Positions 24,798 to 34,125 of a stretch of DNA of 64,000 bases are shown in pieces. The stretch covers positions 372,001 to 436,000 of the forward strand of contig NZ_JANHDK010000002.1 in NCBI RefSeq assembly GCF_024494725.1, in the 5' to 3' direction. Both the position numbers and the translations under genes were made by a program. The notes under the pieces are model-generated. The model made no database searches and was not told the origin of the DNA. It worked only from the letters and a program-made list of their open reading frames with translations. The DNA comes from Haloplanus ruber. Lineage in GTDB: Archaea > Halobacteriota > Halobacteria > Halobacteriales > Haloferacaceae. Each line of letters opens with the position of its first letter. Positions within the stretch are counted from its first letter, which is position 1.

Positions 24798-27052
24798 CCG
24801 AAATCACCCAGGTTGGCCTGGCCGTCGGCGTCGGCCGGTCGGTCGGTCGTCGAGTCGTTCGTGTCGTCGTCGACGGCCGTCCCCTCGGCGGCGCTCACGC
24901 CGTCCATCGAGGGGTCCTGCCGGCCGGCGTTCTCTAGGACTCGCTCGGCGGTGCGCTCACGCCCCCGCAATGCCCCGAGGACGACTGACTTCTCGGCCTC
25001 CCGGAGGTCCGCCCGGGACTCGACACCGGCCTCGTAGAGCCGCCGCGCGCGCTTGCGGCCCACCCCGCGGACGCCCGTGAGGTCGAGCAACTCCTCGCGG
25101 ACGCCGTCGGCGACCCGCTTTTTCGCCTCGCGCACCGCGACGGCCGAGTCGAGTTCGAGTTCGACCGCCAGACGCTCGGCGGCGCCCAGCAACCACTCCG
25201 CGGTGTCGACCTTGCCGCGAACGTCGCCGGGACCGACGCCGTATCGCTCGGTAACCCGGTCCTCGTCGACTTCGCTCGCCCAATCCTCCAGCAGTTTGGC
25301 CGTCTTCAGCGCCGACAGCCACTCCTCGAAGCGCACGTCCTCGAACTCGGAGGGGACGCGGCCGAGCAGTTCCGTCTCGCGTTCGTAACACAGTTCGGTG
25401 TAGGTCTCCCGGTCCCCCGACTTCAGGTAGAGCTGGTACATATCGGGCGTCCGACAGACGAGGTGATAGAGGCCGAGAGCGGTCGGCTCCTCGCTCGCCC
25501 GCAGGCCGTCGACGATTTCAGCTGCGCTCATCGGATCTAGGTAGAGCCGGGAGACGGTGTGGCCCAAGTTTGTCGCCGCGAGGTCACCGTCCGACCGCTC
25601 GACGAAGTCGTTGGCGACGAGATACTCGATCACGCTGTCGACGACCGACTCCAAGCGCTCGGTCGTGTCGCTCTGGGCCGCGTACAGCGTTCGGTCGAGG
25701 AACTCGAGGAGGCCGTCGCGACTCCGGGCGAACCCGGAGGCGACCGTCGCCAGCAGGTGGGTCCGCATCGCCGGCTCCCGGGCCAGTTTCGACTGCACCG
25801 GCTCCGGGTCGGCGTGGACGTATCGCTCGAACAACTCGTCCATGGTGTCGTGATCTTTCGCCAGCAAGATCGCCTCGCCGTAGGGGTCGAGTCCCGGCCG
25901 CCCGGCGCGGCCGAACATCTGGTGGACCTCGAGGACGTCGAGGGGTTTCATGCCCCCGAATTCGCCGTCGTATCGCCGCCAGTCGCGGACGATCACCCGT
26001 CGACTGGGGGTGTTGACCCCCGCCGCCAGCGTCGGCGTCGCACAGATGGCCTTCAGCAGGCGGTCGCGGAAGGCGTCCTCGACGAGCGACCGGTGTTCGG
26101 CCGAGAGGCCGGCGTGGTGGAAGGCGGCGCCCGTTCGCACCACTGCGGCGAGGTCGTCGCTCGTCTCGGTGTCCGAGACGCCCGCCACCTCGTCGGCCAA
26201 GGCGGCCAGTTCGTCCCGTTCGTCGTCGGTGAGATGTCTCTCGGTCACGTCGGCCTGTCGGCGGGCCGCCGCCTCGGCGTTCCGCCGGGAGTTGACGAAC
26301 ACGAGCGACGAGCCACCCTCCCCGAGGGCGTCGTCGACGAGTGCGGCGGTCGGCCGCTCGCCCCGGCCCACGGGCACCTTCCGCCTGCTGTCGTCGCCAA
26401 AGGTGATGGCGTCGCCGTAGTGGACGCCGGTCCGGAGGTCGACCGGCCGCCAGTCCGACGCGACGAGTTCGGCGTCCAGCCAGTCGGCCACCTCGTCGGC
26501 GTTGTCGACGGTCGCCGAGAGCGCGACGACCTGCAGGTCCGGGTTGATCCGCCGGAGTTTCGCCAGCGTCACCTCCAGGGTCGGCCCCCGGTTCGGATCG
26601 TCGACGAGGTGGACCTCGTCGGCGACGACGCAGGTGAGGTTCTCGATCCACGGCGCGCCGTTGCGCACCAGTGAGTCCACCTTCTCGCTCGTCGCGACGA
26701 CGATGTCGCGGGAGGAGAGCCACTCCTCGCTCGACTCGTAGTTACCCGTCGAGATACCCACCTCGACATCGAAGTCGGCCCAGCGCTCGAACTCGGCCTT
26801 CTTCTCGCTGGCGAGCGCGCGGAGCGGGACGACGTACAGCGCCTTGCCGCCTCGTTCGACGCTCGACAGCATGGCGAGTTCCGCGATCAGGGTCTTGCCG
26901 CTCGCGGTCGGGACGCTCGCGACGAGGCTATCGCCCCGGGTGACGCCGGCCTCGACGGCCGCGGCCTGTGGCGGGTAGAGTTCCTCGATCCCCGAGTCGC
27001 GGAGAAACTCGGGAACGCCCGACGGGAGGCCGGGCACGTCGGTGGGGTTCAT
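24794..27052 (-). CDS. hel308: Hel308-type DNA helicase
   Basis: This 752-residue superfamily 2 Ski2-like helicase unwinds stalled replication forks 3'-5'. Visible parts are the Q-motif region [12 protein letters not shown], Walker [11 protein letters not shown] (45-54), DEVH (145-148), motif [11 protein letters not shown], motif [16 protein letters not shown] and a winged-helix/ratchet domain. A C-terminal helix-hairpin-helix ([19 protein letters not shown]) and a disordered acidic tail ending QANLGDFG, which looks like a PCNA-interacting motif, follow. A TATA-like element (gcgtaaacg, about 27083-27091) precedes it. It overlaps cgi121 by four bases. Confidence 0.96.
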   Translation of the reverse strand: MNPTDVPGLPSGVPEFLRDSGIEELYPPQAAAVEAGVTRGDSLVASVPTASGKTLIAELAMLSSVERGGKALYVVPLRALASEKKAEFERWADFDVEVGISTGNYESSEEWLSSRDIVVATSEKVDSLVRNGAPWIENLTCVVADEVHLVDDPNRGPTLEVTLAKLRRINPDLQVVALSATVDNADEVADWLDAELVASDWRPVDLRTGVHYGDAITFGDDSRRKVPVGRGERPTAALVDDALGEGGSSLVFVNSRRNAEAAARRQADVTERHLTDDERDELAALADEVAGVSDTETSDDLAAVVRTGAAFHHAGLSAEHRSLVEDAFRDRLLKAICATPTLAAGVNTPSRRVIVRDWRRYDGEFGGMKPLDVLEVHQMFGRAGRPGLDPYGEAILLAKDHDTMDELFERYVHADPEPVQSKLAREPAMRTHLLATVASGFARSRDGLLEFLDRTLYAAQSDTTERLESVVDSVIEYLVANDFVERSDGDLAATNLGHTVSRLYLDPMSAAEIVDGLRASEEPTALGLYHLVCRTPDMYQLYLKSGDRETYTELCYERETELLGRVPSEFEDVRFEEWLSALKTAKLLEDWASEVDEDRVTERYGVGPGDVRGKVDTAEWLLGAAERLAVELELDSAVAVREAKKRVADGVREELLDLTGVRGVGRKRARRLYEAGVESRADLREAEKSVVLGALRGRERTAERVLENAGRQDPSMDGVSAAEGTAVDDDTNDSTTDRPADADGQANLGDFG

Positions 27053-27121
27053 CGGTCGGTGGCCCTTGGCGCGGCCCCGCGTTTACGCTTTCGGGTCGGC
27101 GACGGCCCCACGACGGTCGTC

Positions 27122-27694
27122 TCAGCGGCTCACGAGGACGCCTTTCATCCCTAACGCCCGGTGGGGCGTACAGTAGTACCGCCACGTTCCCGCCTCCGGG
27201 ACAGTGTACTCGAACGTCGCGGCGCCGCCCGACACCGGCTCTCCGCTGTCGAAGTCGCCGGTTGCCGCGACGATGTTGTGGAGGCCGCCGCTCCCGGTCC
27301 ACTCCCAGACGACCGTCGTCCCCGGGTCGACGCGGACGGCGGCCGGATCGAAGGCGAACCCGCCGCCGTTTCCCTCGGCGCCGACGGCGACGGTCACCTC
27401 GTCCCGGCCGGTGCGGTCGACAACCGTCCCGTCGTAGTTGCTCGTCCCCGAGAGGTAGTCGTCGATCCCGCTCTCTCCCTCCGTCGCCGACCCTTTCTCG
27501 GTCGGCGTTGGCGTGTCGGTCGCGGCCGTCGTCGCCGTCGGGCTGGGTGTTCCGGTCGGCGCTGGCGTGTCGGTTGCCGTCCCGGTCGCCGTCGATGTGC
27601 TGTTCGCTTCGGTGTCGCCCCCAGAACAGCCGGCGAGGGCGAGACCGACGGCGGCACCCAGCGCTCGCACGAATCGCCGTCGTTCGCGTCTCAT
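27122..27694 (-). CDS. Halocyanin-like blue copper lipoprotein
   Basis: This encodes 190 residues: a basic Tat-like signal (RRERRRFVRALG) ending in a lipobox with Cys23 (LALAGC), a long Thr/Pro/Ala linker and a plastocyanin-fold domain. The type 1 copper ligands are His139 (GLHNIV), Cys175, His178 and Met183 (CTPHRALGM). It would be an extracytoplasmic, membrane-anchored electron carrier. A TATA-like element (gacttaac, about 27718-27726) supports the start. The divergent neighbour is a copper-amine-oxidase-like protein, so the pair may be linked functionally. Confidence 0.93.
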   Translation of the reverse strand: MRRERRRFVRALGAAVGLALAGCSGGDTEANSTSTATGTATDTPAPTGTPSPTATTAATDTPTPTEKGSATEGESGIDDYLSGTSNYDGTVVDRTGRDEVTVAVGAEGNGGGFAFDPAAVRVDPGTTVVWEWTGSGGLHNIVAATGDFDSGEPVSGGAATFEYTVPEAGTWRYYCTPHRALGMKGVLVSR

Positions 27695-27818
27695 CGGGCC
27701 GACGTTTCGGCGACGCCCTGTTAAGTCGTTCGGTCAAAATTCCTTAATCCGGGTACAATACTAGGAAAAGCGGACGAATGATTGTCTAAATGCCGAATAA
27801 GAGGATATTAATACAAAG

Positions 27819-27829
27819 ATATATTATCT
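27819..27829 (+). promoter_or_regulatory. TATA box upstream of the amine-oxidase-like gene
   Basis: The sequence gatatattatc lies in a strikingly AT-rich island (27760-27850). It is about 32 nt before the ATG at 27856 and supports that start over an in-frame ATG at 27790. Confidence 0.6.
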
Positions 27830-27855
27830 CTCTGAGCACCTGTTCTTTCACACAC

Positions 27856-29712
27856 ATGTCGAACAACGGTACGGAACGGTTGATAGACGAGGGGCGACGG
27901 CGGTTTCTCTCGTCGCTGGGCGGCGTCATGCTCGGCGCGGGGAGTGCGACCCTTGGGGCCGAGTCGGCGGTCACCCGTGTTGCAGCCCAGGAAGGTACCC
28001 CGGACCCCGGTGAGCGGATCACGAGCGCCCGCCGGATCGGACCGCGTGACGTGGGGGCGGAGCAGTATCACACGCTGTGGGCCTACCGGAAGCGCCAGTC
28101 GGTCGAGACGCTGTTGCAGGACCCGGCGGTCAACGACCTCGCGAGCGACTGGATCGCTTCCTTCGAGGCGTACGACCCGCTGACGAACGGGCTTGACGCC
28201 ATCAGCGTCCAGGGAACGACGGACCTCTCGGTCGAGGGGACACGGGACGGCGGCGCCTTCGACGTCACTGCGGTTGACCGGCAGGTGGCCTACGGGCTGG
28301 TGGATCGGACCACCGACGAACTGGTCGGACTGGAGATCACGGACCCGATGAACATCGAGTGGGAGCGAGGCTATACGGCCCCGTCCCGTCGCCGCCGTCA
28401 CGAGTTCGTCCTCGGACACGACGAGGTCTGGCAACACCTCGAAGGGCGGGAGTGGTACCCCTTCGTGAAGGTTGCGGAGGTCATCACGGCCTACGACGAC
28501 TACCCCCATGGCGAGGTGACACCCATTGCGTACTACTTCAAAAACGAGGACAGTGGCCTCTCACTTTTGAGCACCTTCGTCGACGTCTCCGGTGAGGAGT
28601 TCGAACTGCTCGATGTGACGCGGGTCGACCGGTTCGTTCGGACGTCACCGATGGAGATGGCGCGAGCCGTCGAGCCGACGGGCGAGACGGCGCTTGGCTC
28701 CCTGCCGGTACCGCCGATGACCCAGCGGCCCCAGATCACCGGGCCACAGGGCTTTCACAACATCGAGACGCCGCCAAACACCATCGAGCAGTCGAGTTGG
28801 GAGATCACTTGGCAACCTCCGGAGACGGAGGGTGCCGTCGTCGACGCCAGCTACGACGGGACGCCGGTGTTCGAGAACCTCGGCGCGATGGCCACTCCGA
28901 CCGGCTACGACCTCCCCGAACGTAACGGGCGCAACACGCGGGAGTGGTTCTTCCCCGACGACTCGCCCGTCTTCAGCGGTAACCTCCTCTACTGGGACAT
29001 CCACAGTCCGACCTTCGGCGGACCGGGCGTCCTGGGAACCACCGACCACCCCGAAACCGGCGACCACCCGGCGGGCTTCCGGCTCCGGACCCACTTCCAT
29101 ACCGGCGCCTTGCCCAACGCCAGGGACTTCCACTCGGGGCACCGCTTCGGGCCGTACAACTACTACATCAACTTCGACTTCTACGAGGATGGGGTGTTCA
29201 TGCCCTCCTGGCAGCGCCAGGGGCCGGGCTACATCACGGAGTATCTCTTCGATCCGGACCGCCGCGACAACGAGGGTCCCGTCCAGTACTACCTCTCGCT
29301 CTGGGCGTTCCGGCCGACGCCCGGTGGGGGTGGGGGCGTCGAGACGCACGTCTTCGACGGCGACGAGTGGCGACAGCCGGAAGAGGAGGTGTATATCGAG
29401 GGCGACGACCGCACCATCGTCCGGTTCTCCCACCGGACGTTCTCCCAGCGCATCGACATCCCGCTCGATGACTACACGGAGATGGTGATCGTCAGGCCGG
29501 ACGAAGACGAGATCGGGGAGGCAACCCGGGTGCTCGACGCCGACGCCGAACTCGACTTCTATCACCCAGCACAGTACGTCGACGGCGACCGTATCCAAGA
29601 GCAACCGGTCATCGCGTGGCTCATCTTCGAGGCGCCGATCCACGAGGTTCCCCACCCATCCGGCATCTCGACGTTCACGGCGCTTGGCGAGTTCCACCTC
29701 TCGGGGTACTGA
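27856..29712 (+). CDS. Tat-exported copper-amine-oxidase-like protein lacking the HxH copper site
   Basis: This 618-residue protein starts with a twin-arginine signal (GRRRFLSSLGG, 13-23). The body resembles copper amine oxidases: VVDASYDGTPVFENL, YWD with possible catalytic base Asp381, and NYYINFDFYEDG (435-446) aligning with the region holding the TPQ-forming Tyr (N-Y-D/E-Y), here Tyr436. Downstream, the HQH copper ligands are replaced by Val476-Gln-Tyr478; the last His region (PIHEVPHP, 594-601) is present. TPQ formation needs copper, so catalysis by the standard mechanism is doubtful. The alignment is by eye. The divergent halocyanin may be a partner. Confidence 0.7.
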   Translation: MSNNGTERLIDEGRRRFLSSLGGVMLGAGSATLGAESAVTRVAAQEGTPDPGERITSARRIGPRDVGAEQYHTLWAYRKRQSVETLLQDPAVNDLASDWIASFEAYDPLTNGLDAISVQGTTDLSVEGTRDGGAFDVTAVDRQVAYGLVDRTTDELVGLEITDPMNIEWERGYTAPSRRRRHEFVLGHDEVWQHLEGREWYPFVKVAEVITAYDDYPHGEVTPIAYYFKNEDSGLSLLSTFVDVSGEEFELLDVTRVDRFVRTSPMEMARAVEPTGETALGSLPVPPMTQRPQITGPQGFHNIETPPNTIEQSSWEITWQPPETEGAVVDASYDGTPVFENLGAMATPTGYDLPERNGRNTREWFFPDDSPVFSGNLLYWDIHSPTFGGPGVLGTTDHPETGDHPAGFRLRTHFHTGALPNARDFHSGHRFGPYNYYINFDFYEDGVFMPSWQRQGPGYITEYLFDPDRRDNEGPVQYYLSLWAFRPTPGGGGGVETHVFDGDEWRQPEEEVYIEGDDRTIVRFSHRTFSQRIDIPLDDYTEMVIVRPDEDEIGEATRVLDADAELDFYHPAQYVDGDRIQEQPVIAWLIFEAPIHEVPHPSGISTFTALGEFHLSGY

Positions 29713-29760
29713 CCGATACTCTCGGCGGGAATTTTACGCGTCGCGCTCCCACACTCGCCC

Positions 29761-29994
29761 ATGTCAACGCTCACCGTCGACGCCGGCGAACTGACCGTCG
29801 CCGAGATCATCGACGCCTTGGAGGAGGGGACACGGGTCGTCGTCCGTCTCGAGATGCTCGGCGGCGTCCACGAGGTGACGCTCCGGCACGACGGCACGAC
29901 CTACTACTGTGATACGCCGACGACGCTTCACAAGCACGACTCGGCCGACGAGATGCGGACCTGCATCGAGAAGATGGGCTACGGGCGAGACTGA
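29761..29994 (+). CDS. Small haloarchaeal hypothetical protein
   Basis: Seventy-seven residues: a helix-strand-strand pattern (TVAEIIDALEEGTRVVVRLEML then VHEVTLRHDGTTYYC) followed by TTLHKHDSADEMRTCIEKMGY. Two Cys are present. A TATA-like gaattttacg (about 29728-29737) about 28 nt upstream supports a leaderless ATG. I recognise it only as a widespread haloarchaeal hypothetical; function unknown. Confidence 0.7.
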   Translation: MSTLTVDAGELTVAEIIDALEEGTRVVVRLEMLGGVHEVTLRHDGTTYYCDTPTTLHKHDSADEMRTCIEKMGYGRD

Positions 29995-30054
29995 ACGGCG
30001 GCAAGCAATGCGACCCTGCCGCAGTTTTAACGTCGCGCGCGGCAAACAGCGGGT

Positions 30055-30432
30055 ATGTCCGATGCTCCTGAACTCGACGAACTCGTCGGCGTCGAGGAGC
30101 CAAGCTTCCAGCACGTCCTCTCCTGTGTCTTCGGCGTCCAGACCCACGAGAGCCGGACGTATCTGACCCTGCTCGACAACCCCGGTAGTACGGTCGCGGA
30201 ACTCGCGGAGGAACTCGACCGCGACCGGAGCAACGTCAACCGGTCGCTGACGACACTCCTGGAGAAGGGGTTGGTCGAACGGGAGCGACGCCTGCTCGAT
30301 CCGGGCGGGTACGTCTATCAGTACACCGCGACGCCGCTTCCGGAGGCCAAGGAACTGATGCACCGCACTCTCGACGAGTGGGTCGACCAGGTCCACGTCG
30401 CCATCGACGACTTCGGCACGGACGTGGAATGA
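30055..30432 (+). CDS. HTH transcriptional regulator (TrmB/MarR-like)
   Basis: One hundred and twenty-five residues with a winged helix-turn-helix in the middle: TVAELAEELDRDRSNVNRSLTTLLEKGLVERERR (about residues 43-77; recognition helix around SNVNRSLTTL), followed by a wing and a C-terminal helix for dimerisation (EWVDQVHVAIDDF). No ligand domain is present. A TATA-like gttttaacg (about 30024-30032) lies about 28 nt upstream. It sits 40 bp before thrC on the same strand, so control of threonine synthase is possible but thrC has its own TATA-like element. Confidence 0.82.
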   Translation: MSDAPELDELVGVEEPSFQHVLSCVFGVQTHESRTYLTLLDNPGSTVAELAEELDRDRSNVNRSLTTLLEKGLVERERRLLDPGGYVYQYTATPLPEAKELMHRTLDEWVDQVHVAIDDFGTDVE

Positions 30433-30472
30433 ACCCGCCCTGTTTTTGCCTCCGCGGCCCATCCTTCCGCCA

Positions 30473-31732
30473 ATGAGTCTCGACCTGACCGCGGCGGCCC
30501 CGGCGGCACCGACCACCGCCGACGACGGCGTCTGGCTCGCTTGCATCGAGTGTGGCGAGACCTTCGCCCCCTTCTCGTCGATCCGGTACACCTGCGATCA
30601 CTGCGACGGCCTGCTAGAGGTGCGCTACGCCGACCCGCCAACCTTCGAGGACTTCGCGGGCGACGGCGTCTGGCGCTACGCGGCCGCGCTCCCCTTCGAG
30701 GAGGGCGTCTCACTCCCCGAGGGGTCGACGCCCCTCCATCACGTCCCTCGGCTGGAATCGGAGGTTGGCGTCGAGCGTCTCCGCGTCAAACACGAGGGGA
30801 TGAACCCGACGGGAAGCTTCAAGGACCGAGGCATGACCGTCGGCGTCCGCGTCGCGAAGGAACTCGGCGTCGGCCGCCTGGCCTGTGCCTCGACGGGCAA
30901 CACTAGCGCCGCGCTCGCCGCCTACGGCGCCCGTGGCGGGATGGCGACGCTCGTGCTCCTCCCGGCGGGCAAGGTAGCCGCCGGCAAGATCGCACAGGCC
31001 GCCCTCCACGACGCCCGGATCCTCGAAGTCGACGGCAACTTCGACGACTGTCTCGACATCGTCCAAGAACTCGCGGCCCGCGGCGAGGTGTACCTGCTCA
31101 ACTCGCTCAACCCCTTCCGCTTGGAGGGACAGAAGACCATCGGCTTGGAGATCCTCGAGGAGTTCCGCGCGGACCACGACACCTACCCCGACCGGATCGT
31201 CCTCCCGGTGGGCAACGCGGGCAACACCTCGGCGCTGTACAAGTGCTTCCGGGAACTCGTCCAGAGCGGGGCGCTCGACCCCGCGGACGTGCCGAAACTC
31301 ACCGGTGTCCAGGCTGAGGGCGCCGCGCCGCTGGTCGAAGCGGTCGAGGAAGGCAACGACGGAATCCGCCGCTGGCCCGACGTCGAGACGGTCGCGACCG
31401 CCATCCGCATCGGCAACCCGGTGAACGCACCGAAGGCGCTCCCGGGAATCCGGGCGACCGGCGGCACCGCCGTTGCGGTCTCCGACGAGGCGATCACCGA
31501 CGCCCAACGGGCGCTCGCCGGCGAGGGTGTCGGCGTCGAACCCGCCTCGGCGGCCTCTATCGCTGGCTTGCGGAAACTCCGCGACCAGGGCGTCGTCGAC
31601 GCCGACGAGCAGGTGGTCTGTCTCACCACCGGCCACCTCCTGAAAGATCCTGACGCCGCCTTCGAGGCGGGCAATGATCCCGAACCCGTCCCGAACGACG
31701 CCGAGGCTGTCCTCGAGCACATCGCGGAGTAA
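30473..31732 (+). CDS. thrC: Threonine synthase
   Basis: This 419-residue fold-type II PLP enzyme converts O-phosphohomoserine to threonine. The N-terminal zinc-ribbon-like CIEC/CDHC pair (Cys24-27, 41-44) is followed by the PLP Lys117 in NPTGSFKDRGM, the STGNTSAALAAYGARGG segment and the phosphate-binding PVGNAGN. The start MSLDLT at 30473 is supported by a TATA-like tgtttttgcc (about 30441-30450). It opens an aspartate/serine-family block with serA, serB and metX/metY downstream. Confidence 0.95.
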   Translation: MSLDLTAAAPAAPTTADDGVWLACIECGETFAPFSSIRYTCDHCDGLLEVRYADPPTFEDFAGDGVWRYAAALPFEEGVSLPEGSTPLHHVPRLESEVGVERLRVKHEGMNPTGSFKDRGMTVGVRVAKELGVGRLACASTGNTSAALAAYGARGGMATLVLLPAGKVAAGKIAQAALHDARILEVDGNFDDCLDIVQELAARGEVYLLNSLNPFRLEGQKTIGLEILEEFRADHDTYPDRIVLPVGNAGNTSALYKCFRELVQSGALDPADVPKLTGVQAEGAAPLVEAVEEGNDGIRRWPDVETVATAIRIGNPVNAPKALPGIRATGGTAVAVSDEAITDAQRALAGEGVGVEPASAASIAGLRKLRDQGVVDADEQVVCLTTGHLLKDPDAAFEAGNDPEPVPNDAEAVLEHIAE

Positions 31733-31765
31733 TTGCCGTCCGCGGTGTCTCTCCGCGGTCAGTTT

Positions 31766-32077
31766 TTACGCCCCGATCTCGGGGTCGGCCGCCAGGTCGT
31801 CGAACCCGGCGAGTCGGTAGGGTCGCGAGTCGGTGCAGTCCTCGTGCTCGGCCGCCAGGGTGCCGATCACCAGATCGTACCGGTGGGCGACGTCCTCGTA
31901 GTCGTCCGCGTCGGCGACGGCGTCGAGCAGTTCCTCGGCGGTCAGATCCTCGGCTACCTCCGACCGGAACGCCGCCGCCTTCGACGCCGCCGCGTCGGCC
32001 GTCTCGGCGTCGGCGTCGAACTGTGACTGGAAGCCCGCTGCGACCGTGGATCGAAACGTCTCGTCGTCCTTACTCAT
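31766..32077 (-). CDS. Acidic haloarchaeal hypothetical protein
   Basis: This encodes 103 residues, mostly helical and very acidic (FDADAETADAAASKAAAFRSEV, AEELLDAVADADDYEDVAHRYD), ending LAGFDDLAADPEIGA. No signal, membrane segment or metal motif is evident. A TATA-like element (cgtataggtgg, about 32099-32109) lies about 27 nt upstream. Convergent with thrC and divergent from the coiled-coil gene. Function unknown. Confidence 0.65.
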   Translation of the reverse strand: MSKDDETFRSTVAAGFQSQFDADAETADAAASKAAAFRSEVAEDLTAEELLDAVADADDYEDVAHRYDLVIGTLAAEHEDCTDSRPYRLAGFDDLAADPEIGA

Positions 32078-32178
32078 AGACGAAGCCAGGACCGCCCGCC
32101 ACCTATACGTTGCGAGTTCGCCGCCGTCGGACGGTCGTCTGACGGGGCTTTTTGATCGCGTGTGCCAACGTGTGACAC

Positions 32179-32487
32179 ATGGTTCCGAGCGGGCTCCCGA
32201 CGGGGACGGTCAGTAGCGGTCGCGACGGCTCCGACGCCACGCGCGACGGCGGTGACACCCCCGACGCTCGGGCACGTATCGCCGAACTGGAGCGGGAAAA
32301 CGAGGCGCTCCGTGCCGCAGTCGAGAAACAGCGCCGCGAGAACGAGCGGATCGTCGAGCGATACGAGCAGTTGCTCGACCGACAGCAGACGGCGTCGAAC
32401 GGACGGCCGGCCGCCGAGAGCCACGCCGACGACGCCGGTGACGACGACGGCCCCCTCGAACGCCTCGCCGGCCTCCTTCGGCGCTAG
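32179..32487 (+). CDS. Coiled-coil hypothetical protein
   Basis: One hundred and two residues with one clear coiled coil in the middle (ARIAELERENEALRAAVEKQ to YEQLLDRQ, about residues 35-73), flanked by disordered Gly/Asp-rich tails, ending ERLAGLLRR. A TATA-like gctttttgat (about 32148-32157) supports the start. Its last four bases overlap the convergent serA stop. No recognised family; probably an oligomerising adaptor. Confidence 0.6.
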   Translation: MVPSGLPTGTVSSGRDGSDATRDGGDTPDARARIAELERENEALRAAVEKQRRENERIVERYEQLLDRQQTASNGRPAAESHADDAGDDDGPLERLAGLLRR

Positions 32488-34100
32488 TCGTCCGCCGTCG
32501 CGTCGGTGTCCTCGTCCTCGCCGTTCCCGAGCGTGATCTGTTTCACCTCGATGATACGCTCGTCGGCTCGGATCTCTCCGGCGGCGTCCTCGGGCACCGA
32601 CGAGTCGAGATTGTAGACGGTCATCGCCTCGCCGCCGAGGGTCTCGCGGCCGTTGAACATCCCCGCGATGTTGACGTCGCTGTCGCCGAGGACGGTCCCG
32701 ATCAGGCCGAGGACGCCGGGGCGGTCGTAGTTGCGTACGACGAGCATCTGGCCGTGGGGGACGGCGTCGACCCGGTAGCCGTCGATCCGGACGATCCGGG
32801 GATCGTCACCGGTAAAGAGCGTGCCACAGACGCCGACTTCGTCCTCGCCGTCGCCGACGGTGACGGTGACGAGGCTCTGGAAGTCCTCGCTCCGTCGGGT
32901 CTTTTCCTCGGTCACCTCGATGCCACGCTCCTCGGCAATCTTCGGCGCGTTGACGGCGTTTACCTGCCACTCCAGCGGCTCGAAGACACCCTTGAGGCCG
33001 CTCGCGGTGACGAACTCGATGTCCTCGTCGGCGATGTCGCCCTCGTAGCGCACGCGGACCTCCGAGATCCGGCCATCGAACATCTGGGCGGCGACCTTCC
33101 CGGCCGTCTCCGCGAGTTCGACGTACGGCTGGACCCGGGGGAACGCGCTCTCGTCGATGGAGGGGGCGTTCAGCGCGTTCGCGACCGGCTCGTCCGCGAA
33201 CGCCGCGAGAATCTGGTCGGCGATGCTCGTCGCGACGTGTTCCTGTGCGGCCTCCGTCGACGCCCCGAGGTGCGGCGTGACGACGACGTCGTCGAGGGCC
33301 AGCAGTGGACTGTCCGGCGAGACGGGTTCGTCAGCGAACACGTCGACGGCGGCGCCGGCGAGCGTGCCGTCCTCGACGGCCGCCGCGAGGGCCGTCTCGT
33401 CGACGACGCCACCGCGCGCACAGTTGATGAGATACCCCCCTGCCAGCAGTTCGAGTTCGTCCTCGGCGATCATGCCCTCCGTCTCCGGGGTCAGTGGCGT
33501 ATGGACCGTCAGGAAGTCGGCCCGCTCCAGACACGCCTCGAAGTCGACGAGTTCGGCGCCGAGTTGATCGGCCCGTTCCTGTCCGATGTAGGGGTCGTAC
33601 GCGACTAGCTCCATCCCGAGTGAGCCGAGGCGTTTCGCCACCTCCTGTCCGACGCGGCCGAGGCCGACGACCCCGAGGGTCTTGGCGTTGAGTTCCGTCC
33701 CGAGGTAGTCGCTTTTCGCCCACTCGCCGGCCCGCAGGCGGGTATGGGCCTGTGGGATGGAACGAGCGGCCGCGAACGACATCGCAACGGTGTGTTCCGC
33801 CGCCGCGCGGACGTTCCCCTCGGGGGCGTTGGCGACGATGACGCCGTGATCGGTCGCCGCGTCGATGTCGATGTTGTCGACGCCGATCCCCGCCCGGCCG
33901 ACGATCACCAGGTCGGACGCGGCTTCGAACACGTCCTCGGTCACGTTCGTCCCCGACCGCACCACGAGCGCGTTGGCGTCGGCGACGGCGTCGCGCAGCG
34001 CCGCCCCCTCGATATCGTACGCGGTTTCGACGTCGTGGCCCGCGTCGCGAAGGCGGTCCAACCCTGCGTCGGCGATGGGATCCGTGACGAGTACCTTCAT
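32484..34100 (-). CDS. serA: D-3-phosphoglycerate dehydrogenase
   Basis: This 538-residue enzyme oxidises 3-phosphoglycerate to 3-phosphohydroxypyruvate, the first step of serine synthesis. The substrate domain holds VVRSGTNVTEDV and GRAGIGVDNID; the NAD motif is VVGLGRVGQEVAKRLG. Intervening (ASB) and C-terminal ACT (LVVRNYDRPGVLGLIGTVL) domains, as in long-form PGDH, imply feedback control, usually by serine. The ATG at 34100 is supported by a TATA-like cccttaac (about 34125-34132), which lies in the 3' end of the sensor-kinase gene. serB is 1.2 kb upstream on the other strand. Confidence 0.96.
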   Translation of the reverse strand: MKVLVTDPIADAGLDRLRDAGHDVETAYDIEGAALRDAVADANALVVRSGTNVTEDVFEAASDLVIVGRAGIGVDNIDIDAATDHGVIVANAPEGNVRAAAEHTVAMSFAAARSIPQAHTRLRAGEWAKSDYLGTELNAKTLGVVGLGRVGQEVAKRLGSLGMELVAYDPYIGQERADQLGAELVDFEACLERADFLTVHTPLTPETEGMIAEDELELLAGGYLINCARGGVVDETALAAAVEDGTLAGAAVDVFADEPVSPDSPLLALDDVVVTPHLGASTEAAQEHVATSIADQILAAFADEPVANALNAPSIDESAFPRVQPYVELAETAGKVAAQMFDGRISEVRVRYEGDIADEDIEFVTASGLKGVFEPLEWQVNAVNAPKIAEERGIEVTEEKTRRSEDFQSLVTVTVGDGEDEVGVCGTLFTGDDPRIVRIDGYRVDAVPHGQMLVVRNYDRPGVLGLIGTVLGDSDVNIAGMFNGRETLGGEAMTVYNLDSSVPEDAAGEIRADERIIEVKQITLGNGEDEDTDATADD

Positions 34101-34125
34101 ACCCGAATCGATCCGAGGACGGCTG

